Of a stretch of DNA of 49,532 nt, positions 12,397 through 19,691 are shown one piece after another; position 1 is the first letter of the stretch; every line of letters starts with the position of its first letter. The notes under the pieces are model-generated. The model worked only from the letters and a program-made list of their open reading frames with translations, was not told the origin of the DNA and searched no databases. Source of the DNA: Alphaproteobacteria bacterium (lineage in GTDB: Bacteria; Pseudomonadota; Alphaproteobacteria; Micropepsales; Micropepsaceae); assembly GCA_020852655.1 (NCBI GenBank), contig JADZAI010000003.1, forward strand, positions 1-49,532, written 5' to 3'. The position numbers and the translations under genes are program-made.

Positions 12397-12810
12397 ATGG
12401 CTCTTACCGAACGCGATGTGGAGCGGGCCAACCGGAGCATGGCCGAACTGCGCGAGAACGGCTTTGCCGTTGCCGCGCGCTATGACCGCCGGGCGGCGCG
12501 GATCGTCATCGATATGAATACGGGGGTTCAGATCGCGGTCCCCGTGGATCTTGTGGAGGGTCTGGCCGGGGCGTCCCCGGCCGATCTGGCTGATATCGAA
12601 ATCGGTCCGGCCGGCCTCGGGCTCCATTGGCCGAGGCTCGACGCCGATGTCTATGTCCCCGCTTTGCTTCAGGGCGTGCTCGGCTCCAAGCGCTGGATGG
12701 CGGCCCAACTCGGCGCGGCCGGCGGCAAGGTGCGGTCCCGCGCCAAGACCGCCGCATCGCGCGAGAACGGTCGCAAGGGCGGCCGTCCGCGCAAGGTCGC
12801 TGCCGGGTAG
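12397..12810 (+). CDS. DUF2442 domain-containing protein
   Basis: 137 aa. The N-terminal 80 residues match the small DUF2442 fold, including the strand RIVIDMNTGVQIAVP and the motif LHWPRLDADVYVP. The C-terminal tail is basic and ends ASRENGRKGGRPRK, common in this family and suited to nucleic acid binding. DUF2442 proteins are often encoded beside DUF4160 partners in toxin-antitoxin-like pairs, but no DUF4160 gene is present on either side. It may be a solitary regulator or an orphaned antitoxin. No strong ribosome-binding site is visible. Confidence 0.82.
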   Translation: MALTERDVERANRSMAELRENGFAVAARYDRRAARIVIDMNTGVQIAVPVDLVEGLAGASPADLADIEIGPAGLGLHWPRLDADVYVPALLQGVLGSKRWMAAQLGAAGGKVRSRAKTAASRENGRKGGRPRKVAAG

Positions 12811-12904
12811 CCGGACTACGAGGGCGCCTTGATAAAAGTCCTAGGCTGCCCATCTCCGCTGGGTGCGGGCCCGCGTGGCCGGCTGGAGGGGATGGAGGAG
12901 GGGT

Positions 12905-12924
12905 AAAAAAGCGACAAACGAATA
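12905..12924 (+). repeat. Solitary copy of the CGACnnnCGAATA repeat motif
   Basis: An A-run followed by GCGACAAACGAATA is the same motif found four times in the 99-bp tandem repeat downstream. It lies 38 bases before the start of the small gene at 12962. It may be a dispersed element or an upstream site of that gene. Confidence 0.6.
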
Positions 12925-12961
12925 TTTGGCGGGGCCTTCCCTTGGGTCTATGGATGGCGGC

Positions 12962-13237
12962 ATGAGCGACGCCGTCGGCCCTGGCGATCTGGTTCTGTGC
13001 GTCAACGCGGCCCCGAACCACGTCACCGGACAACCCGTGCCCCTGGTGGCCGGAGAGACCTACCGGGTTTTCGGCGTGTATGAATATTCCTGCCCCTGCG
13101 GACGGGGCGACGCGTTGCTGGACATCAACGTCGACTTCGCCTGGTGCCAGACGCGCTTCCGCCTCCTGCCCAAGCCTAAGGCCGAGGCCAGGCCGCGCCG
13201 CGTCTCGGCGCCCAAGGAGAAGGAAACGGTCCGCTGA
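12962..13237 (+). CDS. Small cysteine-containing hypothetical protein
   Basis: 91 aa from ATG 12962; ATG 12950 would add four residues. The sequence starts with a beta-rich region (GDLVLCVNAAP, GETYRVFGVYE), has a YSCPCGRGD cluster and a FAWCQTRFRLLP segment, and ends in a basic Lys/Arg/Pro tail. The beginning suggests a small SH3-like barrel, and the cysteines could bind metal. I do not recognise the family. The GC-rich codon pattern and a plausible domain support a real gene. It is flanked on both sides by copies of the CGACnnnCGAATA repeat. Confidence 0.6.
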   Translation: MSDAVGPGDLVLCVNAAPNHVTGQPVPLVAGETYRVFGVYEYSCPCGRGDALLDINVDFAWCQTRFRLLPKPKAEARPRRVSAPKEKETVR

Positions 13238-13300
13238 CCGCCGCCTTCGTCGGTGGTCCATAGCGCCGGGCCTTGGGCCTGGAAGCTGGCAACCCGCGTC

Positions 13301-13498
13301 GGCGAAAAACGACAAACGAATAGCGCGCCGCCTCGCGCCTCCGCAAAATGTCGCGAAAATCGACGTTCGAATATCCTCAAGCGAACCCGGTCAGCGCCTC
13401 CAAAAAAGCGACAAACGAATAGGACCCCGCTGCACGCCTCTGGAAAATGTCGCGAAAATCGACGTTCGAATACCCGTGCGACGCTCGTCACATGGGTT
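13301..13498. repeat. 99-bp tandem repeat built from CGACnnnCGAATA motifs
   Basis: Two units offset by exactly 99 bp each contain two related motifs after an A-rich run: CGACAAACGAATA (13310, 13409) and CGACGTTCGAATA (13361, 13460). Motif spacing is 51, 48 and 51 bp. A 29-base block ending in the second motif is identical in both units (13345-13373 and 13444-13472), while the DNA between motifs has diverged. This occupies most of the 327-bp gap between genes. Because 99 is a multiple of 3, shadow reading frames also repeat; none has a convincing start. Confidence 0.85.
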
Positions 13499-13564
13499 AT
13501 TGATTGAATTTTGATGATGCCATGAGTAAATTCTTCCTGCCAGGTCAACTCAGGGAGGTTTGCC

Positions 13565-13924
13565 GTGGCCAAGTACAATGTCGGGGTCGGCGACGCATGT
13601 CCGGTCGATCAGCCCGAGAAGCCGCCGGAGGCCGAGCCCGAACGGGGCTGCGGCCCACGCTCCGGCGACGACCGCGCCGCCCGCGAGCGCCGGCGCCATT
13701 ATTATCGCTGGAACCGTTCGGCCCCGCTGTTCGAGGCGACCTTCGTGCTGCTCGCGATCTGGGGCGTGCTCCATCTCGTGAACGGTTACGGCCCGAAAGG
13801 CCTGCTCATCGCGGCCGGCATCACCTTCGGCGTCGGCGTCATCCAGCGGCTTTTCTGGCGTTCGCACTGGGAGCGGCGCGAATGGCGCGAAGAGCGTCGC
13901 CGCCGCCGCGCGGAGGGCCTGTGA
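13565..13924 (+). CDS. Small two-helix membrane protein, unknown function
   Basis: 119 aa from a GTG start with a clear GGGAGG ribosome-binding site nine bases upstream. The N-terminal half is polar (residues 1-50) and ends in a basic RRRHYYRWNR. Two membrane segments follow, around APLFEATFVLLAIWGVLHLV and GLLIAAGITFGVGVIQ, then a highly basic cytoplasmic tail WRSHWERREWREERRRR. The pattern resembles 2TM-domain proteins, but I cannot assign the family firmly. It overlaps the next gene by one base (TGATG), so the pair is co-translated. Confidence 0.75.
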   Translation: MAKYNVGVGDACPVDQPEKPPEAEPERGCGPRSGDDRAARERRRHYYRWNRSAPLFEATFVLLAIWGVLHLVNGYGPKGLLIAAGITFGVGVIQRLFWRSHWERREWREERRRRRAEGL

Positions 13925-14187
13925 TGTCCCATCACCGCCACCGCCGCAGCAGTTTCGTCGACGGCGACGAGGGCCGCTCCACCACGCGCGTCCAGCTCGA
14001 AATGCCGCCCCAGGCGATGGAGCGCCTCCAGCGCCTGAAGGACCGCACCGAAGCCGCCTCCTATGCCGAGGTCATCCGCAACGCGCTGCGGCTTTATGAA
14101 GCCATGGTCGCCGAGGCCGAACAGGGCCGCGAATTCGCGATCAAATCCCCCGACGGCGTCATCGCGCCCTACCGCATCTTCGTATGA
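13924..14187 (+). CDS. Ribbon-helix-helix-like small regulator
   Basis: 87 aa. After a basic His/Arg-rich start (SHHRHRRSS), the segment STTRVQLEMPPQAMERLQRLKDRT followed by SYAEVIRNALRLYEAM has the strand-helix-helix layout of CopG/MetJ-type DNA-binding proteins. The strand residues alternate, and the second helix begins with the usual SYAEVIR. The tail KSPDGVIAPYRIF resembles those of small antitoxin-like regulators. It is coupled to the upstream membrane protein by a one-base overlap. It may repress its own operon or act with the membrane protein; both are inferences. Confidence 0.7.
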   Translation: MSHHRHRRSSFVDGDEGRSTTRVQLEMPPQAMERLQRLKDRTEAASYAEVIRNALRLYEAMVAEAEQGREFAIKSPDGVIAPYRIFV

Positions 14188-14205
14188 GGTAGGGCGCGGG
14201 AGCCC

Positions 14206-15333
14206 TCAGCTTCGCGCGCGTATCCAGCCGTCCATCAGGTCCATGACCCGGTCGCGGTGCTGGCGCGAATCCTCGAAATAATGGGCGCCGGGCAGGAACT
14301 CGAGCGTCTTGTCCTTCGAGCCGATGAAGCCGTGGATCGCCCGCGCATCGCTCGGGAAGACGCCCGTGTCGGCCATGCTCTGGATCACCAGCGCCGGCAG
14401 GTCGAACTTCTTCAGATGCGGCGCGCCCTGGCACTTCGAGGTCTCCAGGCTCCACATCGAGAGCCAGGTGCGCAGCATGTTGTTGCGGCCGATGCTCGGC
14501 GTCCGGTTCGCCCGCGCCGGGTGGCCGGCATAGCAGAGCGGCGTCACCCGGTCCGACGGGTCGATCGAGGGATCCATGCAGCGCAGGTCGCCCCAGACCC
14601 GGAACATCGGGAAGATGCGGTCCGGCGTGCCGGCGTCGTTCAGGCGCTTCAGTTCGGCTTTCGCCCAGTCGGTGATGCGCTGGTTGCGGGCCCGCTGCGC
14701 GGCGCGATAGCGCGTGATGAAGTCCTGGCTGTAGGGCGGGCCGTTGTCGGGGTTGAACGGGTTCAGCGACTCGTCCGTGGCGACCGGATCGCCCTCGTCG
14801 ACGACCGATGCGTCCATCCAGTCGGTCAGCACCTCCGGCCGGCCCTGGTGGGCGTTCAGCGAGATATAGAGGTCGCCCTTCGGCAGCGCCGACAGCGCGT
14901 CCTGGGCCGCGCCCTTCTGGTCGGCCGCCAGCGTAGGCGCGATGGCCTCGGCCTGATAGGCGCCCATCAGCGAGCCGCCGCCCGAATTGCCGAGGACAAC
15001 GATCCGCTCGACGCCCTGGCTGCGCAGCCACGTCATGCCCGCCCCGATGTCGATCAGCGCGCTCTCCAGGAGGAAGAGATCCTCGTTGCCGCGGAACCGC
15101 GTGTTCCAGCCGAGGAAGCCGTAGCCCCGCGCCGCGAAATACGGCGCGATATAGTGTTCGGCGAAGTCGACATTGTAGTGCGTCGCAATCACCGCCGTCT
15201 TCGGCCGCTGCCCCTTGGGGGTCCAGTAGAGGCCTTGGCAGGGATGGCCGCCGGCCCCGGCGCGCATCGAAGTCGCCGATGTCAGCCCGACAAATTGGCG
15301 CTCGACCGCGCCCAAGAGATCATGCTCGTCCAT
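14206..15333 (-). CDS. Alpha/beta hydrolase family protein
   Basis: 375 aa from MDEHDLL, preceded by GGGGGAAGC. Alpha/beta hydrolase features include the strand KTAVIATHYNVDFAEHY, the nucleophile elbow VLGNSGGGSLMG with Ser in the third GNSGG position, a later SMADTGVFPSDA near the acid residue, and LPGAHYFEDS with the likely catalytic His near the C-terminus. No signal peptide is seen. The substrate is unknown; esterase or dienelactone-hydrolase-like activity is possible. It is divergent from the VOC gene, sharing a 114-bp spacer. Confidence 0.85.
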   Translation of the reverse strand: MDEHDLLGAVERQFVGLTSATSMRAGAGGHPCQGLYWTPKGQRPKTAVIATHYNVDFAEHYIAPYFAARGYGFLGWNTRFRGNEDLFLLESALIDIGAGMTWLRSQGVERIVVLGNSGGGSLMGAYQAEAIAPTLAADQKGAAQDALSALPKGDLYISLNAHQGRPEVLTDWMDASVVDEGDPVATDESLNPFNPDNGPPYSQDFITRYRAAQRARNQRITDWAKAELKRLNDAGTPDRIFPMFRVWGDLRCMDPSIDPSDRVTPLCYAGHPARANRTPSIGRNNMLRTWLSMWSLETSKCQGAPHLKKFDLPALVIQSMADTGVFPSDARAIHGFIGSKDKTLEFLPGAHYFEDSRQHRDRVMDLMDGWIRARS

Positions 15334-15447
15334 GTCGCTTCCCCCTAATTTTCGGCCCCATGATGCAGCCTCTGGCGCTCCGGCGCCATATTTGTGTAAG
15401 ATTAGTTGACGGAAATCACGCGGGACTGAACCCGTATGGAGGAAGCC

Positions 15448-16014
15448 ATGTCGAAGCCAGTCAACCGCGAATTCGAGATGAAGGGGATCAACCACCTGGC
15501 CCTCGTCTGCAAGGACATGAAGGCCACCGTGGATTTTTATGAGGGGCTGCTCGGCATGCCGCTCATCAAGACGATCGAGCTCCCCGGCGGCATGGGCCAG
15601 CACTTCTTCTTCGACGTCGGCAACGGCGACTGCATCGCCTTCTTCTATTTCCCGAACGCGCCTGAGGCGGCGCCCGGCGTATCGTCGCCGGCCGCGCTCC
15701 CGGGCGAAGGGTCCTTCGTCACCGCCAACGGCTCGATGAACCACATCGCCATCAACGTCGATGCCGACAAGTTCGACGAATACTACGAGAAGCTGAAGGC
15801 CAAGGGCGTGAAGGTCTCGATGGTCATGAACCACGACAATTCGCCCACCCAGATCAGCCCGACGGTCACCGACGGCGTCTTCGTGCGCTCGGTCTATTTC
15901 TTCGACCCGGACGGCGTTTGCCTGGAGTTCGCGGCCTGGACCCGCGGCCTCGATGAAAGCGACGTCGCACCTGCCTGGCGCCGCAAGAAGGCCCCGGCCA
16001 TGGCGGCCGAGTAG
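15448..16014 (+). CDS. VOC (glyoxalase/dioxygenase superfamily) protein
   Basis: 188 aa from the ATG after a strong GGAGGAAG. Two beta-alpha-beta-beta-beta modules are visible: the first starts INHLALVCKDMKATVDFYEGLLGM, the second NHIAINVDADKFDEYYEKLKAKG and ends VYFFDPDGVCLEFAAW. The His residues of both INH/MNH motifs and the final Glu are the usual metal ligands. Members include glyoxalases, extradiol dioxygenases and epimerases. The sequence does not say which. It is divergent from a hydrolase and followed by a MerR regulator on the same strand. Confidence 0.9.
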   Translation: MSKPVNREFEMKGINHLALVCKDMKATVDFYEGLLGMPLIKTIELPGGMGQHFFFDVGNGDCIAFFYFPNAPEAAPGVSSPAALPGEGSFVTANGSMNHIAINVDADKFDEYYEKLKAKGVKVSMVMNHDNSPTQISPTVTDGVFVRSVYFFDPDGVCLEFAAWTRGLDESDVAPAWRRKKAPAMAAE

Positions 16015-16073
16015 GCCTTCGCCTCCACGCCGCCAGCATGCCGGTGTGACGATTTGATGCTAGAGCCTCGCGC

Positions 16074-16796
16074 ATGAAGATGCGCGAGCTCGAATTGCGG
16101 TCCGGCGTCGGCCGGGAAACGATCCGCTTCTACATCCGCGAAGGCCTGCTGCCCGAGCCGGATCGGCTTGCCCGCAACGTCGCGCGCTACGGCGAGACCC
16201 ATGTCGAGCGCCTGCGCACGATTAAGCGGCTCCAGGACGAGCGCTTCCTCCCGCTCGACGTCATCAGGCGCGTGCTGGCCGGCGATCCCGATGCCGTCCC
16301 GGCCGAGATCGTCCCCTTCCCCGATCTCGCTGCGCTGATCGCGGCCCGGCTCGGCGTCGCACCGTCGGAGCCCGACGTGCCGCTTGCATCGCTCATCAAC
16401 GACGATCCCGTGGTCGCCGCCGATGCCGAGGCGTTCGAGGCGCTGGGGATCATCCGCGTCCAGCGCGACGGCGCGGCGTCGTCGCTCTCACGGCTCGACG
16501 CCCACATCCTTGCCCTGTGGCGCAACGTGCGGCGCCAGGGCTATCGGCCGGACGCGTTCCCGCCGGACTTCATCCGCACCTACGCCGATGCCGCCGCCGG
16601 CATTGCCGAGGTCGAGGTCGCGCGCTTCTACGAGGGTCTCGCCGGGCGCGTCGGGGAGCGCGAAGCGGCCGACATGGCGCAGGGCGCCATCGAGACGATC
16701 AACGTTCTCATCGGCCTGTTCCGTATCCGGGCGATCCTGGAGGAAGTCGCGAAACGCTCGCCCGGTCAGCCGCCGCGCCAGGAGTCGCGGTCGTAG
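16074..16796 (+). CDS. MerR family transcriptional regulator
   Basis: 240 aa. The N-terminal winged helix-turn-helix (MKMRELELRSGVGRETIRFYIREGLLP, then NVARYGETHVERL) is typical of MerR proteins and is followed by a helix through residue 80. The C-terminal effector region is long and helical, without the cysteine ligands of metal sensors, so a small organic ligand or another signal is more likely. The neighbouring VOC gene on the same strand is a candidate target. The last 31 bp overlap the convergent sulfotransferase gene. Confidence 0.88.
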   Translation: MKMRELELRSGVGRETIRFYIREGLLPEPDRLARNVARYGETHVERLRTIKRLQDERFLPLDVIRRVLAGDPDAVPAEIVPFPDLAALIAARLGVAPSEPDVPLASLINDDPVVAADAEAFEALGIIRVQRDGAASSLSRLDAHILALWRNVRRQGYRPDAFPPDFIRTYADAAAGIAEVEVARFYEGLAGRVGEREAADMAQGAIETINVLIGLFRIRAILEEVAKRSPGQPPRQESRS

Positions 16797-17542
16797 CCGA
16801 AGGCCTCGAAGTCGCGCCGGAATTTCGCATACACCGCGTCAGCCGTCTCCGCCGTATAGATCGCTGCCTTTTCGCGGCCGGACTCGTTCTTCGCCTGGCG
16901 GGCGCGGGCGAGCGTCCAGTCCGGCGGGATGCCGAGCTTCGAGAACACCTCGACCATGCCGGTGTCGCGCTCGGTCTCGATTCTGTAGAGCCGCGCATAG
17001 CTGAAACGATCCATCATCAGCACCGAATGCTGCGCGTCCCAGTGATGGTCCATCTGCCCGATCTTGCCGGCGAGGACGTTGGCGAGAAAGGTTTCAAACG
17101 GGATGAGGGTGTTGTCGGCCCCGCCGGGGAGACCAGCGCTGCGCGCAAAGGCCCGCATCGTGTTGAGGCGCCTCCCCAGAAAGCGCTTCGGATAGCCCCG
17201 ATGGTGGCCGTTATAGAACTTGTCCTTCCAGGCCGAATGCAGCCGCGCATAGGGGTTGCGCACGAAGGCATGGAAGGCGAAGCGCTCGGGGTGCCGAATC
17301 GCCAGCCAGTAGTCGCGCAGCCGCGCCATCGGAAAGCGGCGAGCCATGCCGAACGGCCGGTAGCGCCCTTCCGAGGGGTCGCGGCGCCCCGTCAATGCCA
17401 GCCCTTCGGTCAGCGCGTCGCGCAGGAATGTCGTCGCGACCTTGGGGTTGAGCACCAGGGCCAGATGCGCCTCGGGAGCCAGGAACATCCGTGTCGGGCT
17501 GAAATGCTCAAGGCCGCGAAAGCCCGGAAGGCCCATGGTCAT
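16766..17542 (-). CDS. Sulfotransferase family protein
   Basis: 258 aa. The N-terminal LVLNPKVATTFLRDAL corresponds to the 5'-phosphosulfate-binding loop, and HAFVRNPYARLHSAWKDKF to the 3'-phosphate-binding segment of PAPS-dependent sulfotransferases of the carbohydrate type (Sulfotransfer_2-like). The enzyme would transfer sulfate from PAPS to a glycan or similar acceptor. No other sulfation or polysaccharide genes are in the window, so the acceptor is unknown. It stands alone between convergent merR and the divergent ferritin-like gene. Confidence 0.85.
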   Translation of the reverse strand: MTMGLPGFRGLEHFSPTRMFLAPEAHLALVLNPKVATTFLRDALTEGLALTGRRDPSEGRYRPFGMARRFPMARLRDYWLAIRHPERFAFHAFVRNPYARLHSAWKDKFYNGHHRGYPKRFLGRRLNTMRAFARSAGLPGGADNTLIPFETFLANVLAGKIGQMDHHWDAQHSVLMMDRFSYARLYRIETERDTGMVEVFSKLGIPPDWTLARARQAKNESGREKAAIYTAETADAVYAKFRRDFEAFGYDRDSWRGG

Positions 17543-17600
17543 CCTGCCTGTTGCGGAAAGCGGGATGCATAGGCGGCTGCGAGGGACGCCTCAACCCCGC

Positions 17601-17640
17601 TTGACACCGCGGAAGCCCCATCTATCGTACGGAGTATAAC
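17601..17640 (+). promoter_or_regulatory. Probable promoter and palindromic site before the diiron protein gene
   Basis: TTGACA at 17601-17606 is a perfect -35, with TATCGT 16 bases on as the -10, similar to the TATCGA of the rpmH promoter. Immediately downstream CGTACGGAGTATAACTACG (17626-17644) is a loose CGTA...TACG palindrome overlapping the expected start of transcription, a plausible repressor site. Confidence 0.45.
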
Positions 17641-17677
17641 TACGCATTCTAGGAGAGTGCGAGCAGGGAGGGCGATC

Positions 17678-18802
17678 ATGGCAGACGGCGCAGCCAGGCA
17701 GCAGAAGTTCAAGGATCTCTACGTTCTCGCCACCGATGGGGCGAAGTGGACGATCGACCAGGATTTCGAGGCTTGCTTCGACTGGACCTACGACGACGGC
17801 CGCGCCGCGATGATGGGCCTCTACGAGAAGGGCAAGGAGATGCAGTGGAATGCGCAGACGCGCATCGACTGGTCCCAGGAGCTCGATCCGCTGAATCCGC
17901 AGGGCATGCCGGACGAGTCGCTCCCCGTCTACGCGGCGCCCTGCTTCATGAAGATGAACGAGACCGAGAAGGGCGAGGTACGTCGCCACTTCCAGGCCTG
18001 GCAGCTCTCGCAGTTCATGCAGGGCGAACAGGGCGCGCTGATCTGCGCGGCGAAGATCGTCACCCAGGTGCCCGACTGCGACTCCAAGTTCTATGCGGCG
18101 ACGCAGACGATCGACGAGGCGCGCCACGTCGAGGCGTACAAGAAGCTGCTGACCAAGTTCGACGCGGTCTATCCCATTACCAAGCCGCTCGCCGAGCTTA
18201 TCGACCAGACGCTGCGGGACAGCCGCTGGGACATGACCTATCTCGGCATGCAGGTGGTGATCGAAGGCCTCGCACTCGCCTCGTTCGGGACGATCCGCGA
18301 TCACGCCAAGAACGCCCTGTGCGCGCAGGTGAACGCCTATGTGATGCAGGACGAGTCGCGCCACGTCGCCTTCGGGCGGCTGGCGCTGCGCGACTATTAT
18401 CCGCAGCTCACCCAGGCCGAGCGGGACGAGCGCGAGGAATTCCTGCTCGAAGCCTCCTATCTGATGCGCGACCGCTTCGATGCGATCGAACTCTGGCAGA
18501 ATCTCGGCCTGCCGATCCAGGAATGCGCCGAGGCGATGTACACATCCGGCTTCATGGAGCGTTTCCGCAACTCGCTCTTCAGCCGCATCGTGCCGATCGT
18601 GAAGGATATCGGCCTGTGGGGCCCGCAGGTGCGCGAGGGCTACGAGAAGATGGGCGTCATGGGCTACGCCAATGTCGACGCCCAGAAGCTTCAGGACGAA
18701 GACGACACGATCGCCCGCGACTTCGATGCGCGGAATGCGGAGATCGCGCGTGTCATTGCCCGGGCAGGGGCCAACCAGGGCCAGCCGGCGGAAGCAGCGT
18801 AG
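17678..18802 (+). CDS. Ferritin-like diiron oxygenase-type protein
   Basis: 374 aa from the ATG after CAGGGAGGG. A helical protein with a full set of likely diiron ligands: Glu117 (GEQGAL), Glu147 and His150 (DEARH), Glu196 (VIEGLAL), and Glu226 and His229 (DESRH). This E...ExxH...E...ExxH order is that of the ferritin-like superfamily, including ribonucleotide reductase R2-like and AurF-like N-oxygenases. The length and double ExxH fit an oxygenase or oxidase better than iron storage. No partner reductase or ferredoxin lies next to it. The substrate is unknown. A good promoter and possible operator precede it, so it is probably separately regulated. Confidence 0.85.
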   Translation: MADGAARQQKFKDLYVLATDGAKWTIDQDFEACFDWTYDDGRAAMMGLYEKGKEMQWNAQTRIDWSQELDPLNPQGMPDESLPVYAAPCFMKMNETEKGEVRRHFQAWQLSQFMQGEQGALICAAKIVTQVPDCDSKFYAATQTIDEARHVEAYKKLLTKFDAVYPITKPLAELIDQTLRDSRWDMTYLGMQVVIEGLALASFGTIRDHAKNALCAQVNAYVMQDESRHVAFGRLALRDYYPQLTQAERDEREEFLLEASYLMRDRFDAIELWQNLGLPIQECAEAMYTSGFMERFRNSLFSRIVPIVKDIGLWGPQVREGYEKMGVMGYANVDAQKLQDEDDTIARDFDARNAEIARVIARAGANQGQPAEAA

Positions 18803-19007
18803 CAGGGCTGGCGAAAGGCGAAGGCGTCGCATGTCTGAAACGCGCCGCGCCGCGTCTTCAGCCTCTGTTTACCCTTGTGACGGGACTATGCGCCGTCGCG
18901 CTGGTCCTCGTGCCGTTCTGCAAGACGCGGCCGGCCGCAGGTCCGGTGGCTGAGGCCCATTGAACGCCCTTGCGCGCGGGGCGACCGGACAATAACACCC
19001 GCATCAT

Positions 19008-19691
19008 ATGCGCGAGTTGTTTCATCAAAGCTTGTCGCCGGCCTGCCGCATTGCGCGCCTCGCCCTGGCGGAAAAGAAGCTGGACGCGGCAGCCACCATC
19101 GAACGCTTTTGGGAGCGTCGGCCGGAATTCCTCGTCCTCAATCCGGCGTCGCGGGTTCCGACCCTTGTGGACGACCGGGTGGTCGTTTCCGGCGCGTATC
19201 ACATTCCGGAATATCTGGAGGAAACCTACCCCGACCCGGCGCTGTGGCCCGCTGCGCCAGAGGAGCGCCTGGAGGCCCGCCGCCTGCTCGACTGGTTCCT
19301 GACCGTCTTCCAGGCCGAAGTGACCGAGCCGCTGCTGATGCAGAAGGTCAACCCGCGCTTCTGCGGCTTCGCGCAGCCGCCGCGCCCGGGCGGGCCGGAC
19401 ATCAACGCCATTCGGGGCGGTATGGACGCGATCCGGCGACACCTCGACCTCATCGGCCATCTCTCCGACAGCCGGCGCTGGCTGGCCGGTGAGACGATGT
19501 CCTATGCGGACCTCGCCGCGGCGGCGCAGCTTTCCTGTCTCGACTATGTCGGCGACGTGCCCTGGAGCCATAACGACCAGGCCAAGACGTGGTACATGCG
19601 CATCAAGTCGCGCCCGTCCTTCCGCCCGCTGCTGGCCGAGACGGTTCCGGGTGTGCCGCCGGCGCGGCACTATGCCAATCTCGACTTCTGA
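19008..19691 (+). CDS. Glutathione S-transferase family protein
   Basis: 227 aa. The N-terminal thioredoxin fold begins MRELFHQSLSPACRIARLALAEKK and includes NPASRVPTLVDDRVVVSGAYHIPEYLEE. The usual glutathione-site Glu/Gln-Ser pair is replaced by SGAY, so catalytic activity needs caution. The helical C-terminal domain contains the family's SYADLAAAAQLS segment. The 3' end overlaps the QueG start by 20 bp, suggesting one transcript. The 205-bp stretch before it holds no convincing gene or ribosome-binding site. Confidence 0.88.
   Translation: MRELFHQSLSPACRIARLALAEKKLDAAATIERFWERRPEFLVLNPASRVPTLVDDRVVVSGAYHIPEYLEETYPDPALWPAAPEERLEARRLLDWFLTVFQAEVTEPLLMQKVNPRFCGFAQPPRPGGPDINAIRGGMDAIRRHLDLIGHLSDSRRWLAGETMSYADLAAAAQLSCLDYVGDVPWSHNDQAKTWYMRIKSRPSFRPLLAETVPGVPPARHYANLDF

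Noticed and set aside
13301..13498. CRISPR array
   Set aside because: Only two 99-bp units, with inter-motif segments that are related to each other rather than unique, and no cas genes.
13060..13578. 172-codon minus-strand frame and 84-codon plus-strand frame across the tandem repeat
   Set aside because: The repeats in the translations follow from the 99-bp period; the starts lack ribosome-binding sites and the conserved unit is the DNA motif.
18803..19007. Small membrane peptide (TLVTGLCAVALVLVPF) between the diiron gene and the GST gene
   Set aside because: No usable start codon or ribosome-binding site in that frame; not supported as a gene.
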